NCBI GenBank assembly: GCA_009923785.1
Contig: RFSV01000010.1
Coordinates: 1 to 43,191, forward strand
Origin: Acidimicrobiia bacterium
GTDB lineage: Bacteria; Actinomycetota; Acidimicrobiia; Acidimicrobiales; Ilumatobacteraceae
Reading direction: 5' to 3'
DNA length: 43,191 nt
A program made the translations under genes and the position numbers. The number at the start of each line of letters is the position of its first letter. Position 1 is the stretch's first letter. The notes beneath the pieces were generated by a model. That model searched no databases. It saw only the letters and a list, made by a program, of their open reading frames with translations, and had not been told where the DNA came from. This document shows positions 39,692-43,191 of the stretch, one piece after another.

Positions 39692-40600
39692 ATGGCACTC
39701 ACCAAGGACTCTCTCGGAAAGCTGGGTCTGTGGACCTTCCAGCTCGACATGCAGCCGATGCGCGAGGCGCAAAAGCACGTGGCACGTCTCGAAGAACTCG
39801 GATTCCGAACGGTGTGGGTTCCCGAAGCAGTCGGACGAGAGCCCTTCGCCTCGACATCGCTACTTCTGTCGGCAACCGACGAGATGATTCTCGCGACCGG
39901 GATCGCCAGTCTTTACGCCCGGTCGCCGATGACGATGCAGGCCGGCTGGAAGACGGTGACCGAGGCGTTCCCCGATCGTTTCCTCCTCGGAATCGGCGTG
40001 AGCCATCAGCCAGCCGTCGAAGGTTTCCACGGCGGCACCTACGACAAGCCTTTGTCGGCCATGAAGAAGTACCTCGACGCCATGGACAATGGTTTCTACT
40101 TCGCCGCCCAACCCACCTCGCCACCGGCACGCGCGTTGGCCGCTCTCGGACCGAAGATGCTTCAGCTCTCTGCCGAACGCTCGCTCGGTGCTCATCCCTA
40201 CTTCGTGCCGGTGGAACACACCACGGTCGCTCGCGAGGCGCTCGGACCCGATGCCTTGCTCGCTCCCGAACAAGCAGTGGTGTTCTCGAAAGATGCCGAC
40301 GAGGCCCGCTCGGTGGCTCGGGGCTTCATGAAGACCTATCTCGGACTACCCAACTACACGAACAACCTGAAGCGGCTCGGTTGGACCGATGACGACCTGA
40401 GTGGTTTCGACGGCGGCCCCACCGATCGCCTTGTCGACGCGATCGTCGCCTGGGGGACCCTCGACGACATCGCGATGCGCATTCAAGATCATCTGGCCCG
40501 AGGTGCCGATCACGTATGTGTTCAGGTTCTGTCGGCCGACCCGAGCAAGGTCACGATGTCCGAATTCGAGCAGTTGTCCACTTTGATTCCATCGCTCTGA
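39692..40600 (+). CDS. LLM-class flavin (probably F420)-dependent oxidoreductase
   Basis: 302 aa luciferase-like TIM barrel: LEELGFRTVWVPEAVGREPF near 30, LATGIASLYARSPMTMQ near 67, FLLGIGVSHQP near 93 and the C-terminal ...GADHVCVQVL strand. This layout fits the actinobacterial F420-type LLM subfamilies (substrate unknown) rather than FMN luciferases. Single gene. Its 3' end is part of a strong terminator shared with the TetR gene. Confidence 0.88.
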   Translation: MALTKDSLGKLGLWTFQLDMQPMREAQKHVARLEELGFRTVWVPEAVGREPFASTSLLLSATDEMILATGIASLYARSPMTMQAGWKTVTEAFPDRFLLGIGVSHQPAVEGFHGGTYDKPLSAMKKYLDAMDNGFYFAAQPTSPPARALAALGPKMLQLSAERSLGAHPYFVPVEHTTVAREALGPDALLAPEQAVVFSKDADEARSVARGFMKTYLGLPNYTNNLKRLGWTDDDLSGFDGGPTDRLVDAIVAWGTLDDIAMRIQDHLARGADHVCVQVLSADPSKVTMSEFEQLSTLIPSL

Positions 40601-40617
40601 TCGACGGAATCAAAGTG
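40579..40617. terminator. Strong bidirectional terminator
   Basis: CACTTTGATTCC-15-GGAATCAAAGTG: perfect 12-bp arms, the left arm inside the last codons of the LLM gene and the stem ending 1 nt before the TetR stop. Confidence 0.8.
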
Positions 40618-40618
40618 C

Positions 40619-41251
40619 TCAGTTACCGACCATGGTCCGGCTGAGCAGAGTGACCAGGGTGTCGCGAATCGAATCACGTGACGAACCTCGTTTGGTCATT
40701 TCGTTCTGAAAGCCGAGAAGTCGTTCGATCATGGCAACGAGTGCGGCTCCGGTGGTGAAGGGGTCGAGGGTGCGTGGCAGTCGACCGGTCGCGACACCAT
40801 CGGCGATCATCGCCTGGATGCCGTCGATCACGAGCAAGTTGGCCTGGGATCGCACGGCACGAAAGTTTCGGTCACCTTCCTCGGCCTTCACGTTTCGGAT
40901 GCGGAGAACGGCGGCATGGGCGTCCCAGTACGCCATGTACGCGTCGACGAAGGCCTGAGCGCGGGTCGCGACGTCGGATGGCGTCCAGGCCGGATGCAAG
41001 TGATCGACAAGTGGGCGTTCGGCCTCTACGGCTTCTTCGGCGAGAGCGAGGATCGCGGCGTCGGCGTCGTTGAAGTACTGATAGAAGGTGGCGGCCGAGG
41101 TGCCGACTTCTCGAGTGATGTCGACCACACGAAGGTCGAACACGCCTTGTTCTTTGAGCAGCTTCTCGGTGGCGTCGAGAAGGCGACGACGCGTGGCCTG
41201 AGCACGCGAGCCGATGACGCGACCGTCGACCGAGCGCACTTTGTTCGACAT
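40619..41251 (-). CDS. TetR-family transcriptional regulator
   Basis: 210 aa. N-terminal helix-turn-helix: TRRRLLDATEKLLKEQGVFDLRVVDITREVGTSAATFYQYF; C-terminal ligand domain is all-helical. Its ATG touches the SDR stop (1-nt overlap), so it is the last visible gene of the synthetase-SDR-SDR-TetR operon and probably represses it in the absence of an acyl-CoA or steroid-type ligand. Operator beyond the window end cannot be seen. Confidence 0.92.
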   Translation of the reverse strand: MSNKVRSVDGRVIGSRAQATRRRLLDATEKLLKEQGVFDLRVVDITREVGTSAATFYQYFNDADAAILALAEEAVEAERPLVDHLHPAWTPSDVATRAQAFVDAYMAYWDAHAAVLRIRNVKAEEGDRNFRAVRSQANLLVIDGIQAMIADGVATGRLPRTLDPFTTGAALVAMIERLLGFQNEMTKRGSSRDSIRDTLVTLLSRTMVGN

Positions 41252-42174
41252 CAGCCTGCTCCGTACACTGCGGCCGGACTCGGCGCCCGTGACAGCAGAT
41301 CGGTCACCACTCGACCGACTTCGACCGGATCGAAGCGATCGCCCTTGTCGGCGACTTCACCGTGTTGCCAGCCGCTGGCGACCGAAAGTTGTCCACCGGC
41401 GATCTCGAACATCTTCCCGGTCACATCGCACGACGACGATCCCAGCCACACGACCACCGGACTCACGTTCGCCGGATCCATGGCATCGAATCCGGAATCG
41501 GGTTTCTTCATCATCTCGGCGAAAGCGTCCTCGGTCATGCGGCTACGTGCCGACGGGGCGATGCCGTTGATCGTGACTCCGTAGCGCCCGAGCTCGACCG
41601 CCGACACGATGGTGAAGGCGGCGATGCCGGCCTTGGCCGCCGAATAGTTGGCTTGCGACACCGAACCGAAGAGCCCGGCCCCTGACGAGGTGGTCACGAT
41701 CCGCGCGTCGACAGCCTCGCCGGCTTTGGCTCGACCTCGCCAGTGATCGACGGCATGACGTACTGGGCAGAACATGCCACGCAGATGAACCTTCATGACG
41801 GCGTCCCACTCGTCGACCGACATGTTGACGATCATTCGGTCGCGCACGATGCCGGCATTGCAGACGAGAGTGTCGAGTCGTCCGAAGGTGTCGATGGCCT
41901 CGGCGACCATGTGGCCGGCGCCGTCCCAGTCGCTGACGTCGTCGGCGTTGACGATCGCTCGACCGCCCATGGCTTCGATCTCGGACACCACCTCGGCGGC
42001 CGGACCCGCGTCGTGACCCTCTCCGGTGAGCGATGCACCGACGTCGTTCACGATCACATTGGCGCCTTCGGCGGCGAATGCGAGCGCGTGGGCTCGACCG
42101 AGACCACGTCCTGCTCCGGTGATGATGACGGTTCGGCCGGCGCAGATGCCGTCGGGATTGCGGTGGATGCTCAT
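41251..42174 (-). CDS. SDR, 3-hydroxyacyl-CoA dehydrogenase-like (17-beta-HSD4/MFE-2 type)
   Basis: 307 aa. GAGRGLG at 20-26, CNAG at 105-108, catalytic Y177-SAA-K181. It shares with the SDR at 11096 the VHLRGMF and SPVVVWLGS blocks and a C-terminal extension ending in a GDRFDPVEV helix: the MFE-2 dehydrogenase form. Probable role: 3-hydroxyacyl-CoA oxidation in side-chain beta-oxidation. It lies 10 nt downstream of the next SDR gene. Confidence 0.9.
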   Translation of the reverse strand: MSIHRNPDGICAGRTVIITGAGRGLGRAHALAFAAEGANVIVNDVGASLTGEGHDAGPAAEVVSEIEAMGGRAIVNADDVSDWDGAGHMVAEAIDTFGRLDTLVCNAGIVRDRMIVNMSVDEWDAVMKVHLRGMFCPVRHAVDHWRGRAKAGEAVDARIVTTSSGAGLFGSVSQANYSAAKAGIAAFTIVSAVELGRYGVTINGIAPSARSRMTEDAFAEMMKKPDSGFDAMDPANVSPVVVWLGSSSCDVTGKMFEIAGGQLSVASGWQHGEVADKGDRFDPVEVGRVVTDLLSRAPSPAAVYGAG

Positions 42175-42184
42175 GAACTTCCTC

Positions 42185-42970
42185 TCAGCAGGTGATGCCG
42201 CCGTCCATGACGACGATCGAGCCGGTCATGTATCGCCCTTCGTCGGACGCAATGAAAACGAACATGTTGGCGATCTCGTCGGGTTCGGCTTGATCCATGG
42301 GTGTCATGATCTTGGCCATCAACTTGTGATCGGCACCCTCGGGGAGACTCATGAACGAGTGAACGATGTTGGTGTTGGTACCACCCGGAGCGATGGCGTT
42401 CACGCGCACTCCCTTGCCTCGGTACTCGTAGGCGAGGGCTCGAGTCAGGTTGACGACGCCACCTTTGCTCGCGCAGTACGCCGCACTCCATGGAGCGCCC
42501 ATGAGACCAGAAGTCGATGCCGTGTTGATCACCACACCGTCGCGACCACTTTCGACCGAACGCTTCAGCAGATGAGGCAAGGCGAATCGCGTCGCGTAGA
42601 ACGTTCCGTTGAGGTTCACCGACACGATGCGATCGAACCAGTCGGGAGTTTCTTCGTGACTGTGGGCGAAGTGTCCGATCCCGGCGATATTGCACAAGAC
42701 ATCGAGTCCGCCGAGTTCGGCAGCAGCGGTGTCGACGGTGCGCTCGACGGCTGTGGCATCGGTGACGTCGAGTTCGTAGGCGACCGCTCGACCCTGGGCG
42801 GCCTGGATGTCGTTGGCGGTTTCGGCGGCACCTTTCAGATCGACACATGCGACGGCGGCACCTTCGGCGGCGAAACGAAGGGCCGTGGCCCGTCCGATGC
42901 CCGAGCCAGCGCCGGTGACGAAGACGCGAAGGCCCGCGGCACGTGAATGAGTGGGGATTGGTTCGGTCAT
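42185..42970 (-). CDS. SDR family oxidoreductase
   Basis: 261 aa. TGAGSGIG at 19-26, NIAG at 94-97, catalytic Y165-CAS-K169, and C-terminal GGITC. Close to the FabG/7-alpha-hydroxysteroid dehydrogenase type. ATG overlaps the synthetase stop (ATGA). In an operon with an acyl-CoA synthetase, it probably oxidises a ring or side-chain hydroxyl. Confidence 0.9.
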   Translation of the reverse strand: MTEPIPTHSRAAGLRVFVTGAGSGIGRATALRFAAEGAAVACVDLKGAAETANDIQAAQGRAVAYELDVTDATAVERTVDTAAAELGGLDVLCNIAGIGHFAHSHEETPDWFDRIVSVNLNGTFYATRFALPHLLKRSVESGRDGVVINTASTSGLMGAPWSAAYCASKGGVVNLTRALAYEYRGKGVRVNAIAPGGTNTNIVHSFMSLPEGADHKLMAKIMTPMDQAEPDEIANMFVFIASDEGRYMTGSIVVMDGGITC

Positions 42971-43191
42971 GCCTGTCCTCCGTAGGTGGCGCGGAGATCC
43001 TTCTTCAGGACCTTTCCGCTCGGGTTGCGAGGGAGTGCGTCGACGATCTCGAGGCGCTCGGGGATCTTGTGTCGAGACAACTCGGCGTCCTTCAAAAAGG
43101 TCACCATGTCGTCGAATGTCAGGCCGGCGCCGTCTTTGTTCACCACGATCGCACACGCGATAACCATCGTGTTGATGGGAGCTTCCGTGAG
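42967..43191 (-). CDS. Acyl-CoA synthetase, C-terminal part (cut by window end)
   Basis: The frame is open to the window edge; 74 codons are visible. The sequence VIACAIVVNKDG, then LSRHKIPERLEIVDALPRNPSGKVLKKDLR is the C-terminal subdomain of an ANL ligase, with the catalytic lysine in PSGKVLK. First visible gene of the operon that continues with two SDRs and TetR. N-terminal motifs lie outside. Confidence 0.93.
   Translation of the reverse strand, partial: LTEAPINTMVIACAIVVNKDGAGLTFDDMVTFLKDAELSRHKIPERLEIVDALPRNPSGKVLKKDLRATYGGQA

Noticed and set aside
1-43191. CRISPR array, tRNA, rRNA, insertion sequence, prophage or conjugative element
   Set aside because: No regularly spaced repeats, cloverleaf genes, transposase or integrase motifs, or target-site duplications were seen on reading both strands.

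Overview
The window is dense, high-GC bacterial DNA that reads as the chromosome of an actinobacterium, probably of the Acidimicrobiia type (an inference; no rRNA is present). The pointers are a mycothiol S-conjugate amidase, an ImuA'/ImuB/DnaE2 mutasome controlled by mycobacterial-type SOS boxes, DUF3039, DUF4031 and FmdB small proteins, a possible F420-dependent LLM oxidoreductase, and many genes that appear to be transcribed without a leader (a TANNNT -10 box 6-8 nt before ATG/GTG). No tRNA, rRNA, CRISPR array, insertion sequence or prophage was seen, and no gene-free stretch exceeds 300 bases.

Layout. (1) 1-12000 is a lipid/steroid/alicyclic-acid type catabolic region: the end of a LivM-LivG fused branched-chain-type ABC transporter, an FeS/FAD dienoyl-CoA reductase-like enzyme and an acyl-CoA synthetase in one overlapping operon; a quinone oxidoreductase; an SDR resembling 3-alpha-hydroxysteroid dehydrogenase with a SnoaL-like protein; a minus-strand operon of SDR, amidohydrolase and second acyl-CoA synthetase; and a divergent SDR behind a palindromic operator. 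(2) 12000-16400 holds a MOSC protein, selD, rnhB, an acyl-CoA dehydrogenase and an Nfu/NifU-N-like protein. (3) 16430-25300 is the most interesting part: a CarH-like B12-binding (potentially light-sensing) regulator lies directly upstream of imuA'-imuB; next come a response regulator with a degenerate receiver, a Cys/Met-metabolism PLP enzyme, and dnaE2. Both mutasome promoters carry perfect SOS boxes in identical geometry. (4) 25300-28740 has a LysE-type exporter, a Nudix hydrolase, small zinc-ribbon or domain-of-unknown-function proteins, a 39-residue membrane peptide and a rhomboid protease. (5) 28840-40600 has an ACAD11-like dehydrogenase, a PAS-GGDEF-EAL protein, a PEBP lipoprotein, a mycothiol amidase with a mini SCP2-like partner, a YdjC deacetylase, a lipoprotein nuclease, a thiolase, NudC, an S9 peptidase and an LLM oxidoreductase. 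(6) 40619-43191 is a second lipid-type operon on the minus strand: acyl-CoA synthetase (cut by the window end), two SDRs and a TetR regulator.

How it works together. The two catabolic ends supply the usual steps for importing, CoA-activating, reducing or dehydrogenating and thiolytically cleaving cyclic or branched carboxylic acids; most of their genes overlap by ATGA/GTGA and are probably translationally coupled. The middle cluster is an inducible error-prone polymerase cassette (ImuA' and ImuB as accessory factors, DnaE2 as the polymerase). Its physical linkage to a CarH-like regulator suggests, but does not prove, that light or B12 status feeds into damage tolerance.
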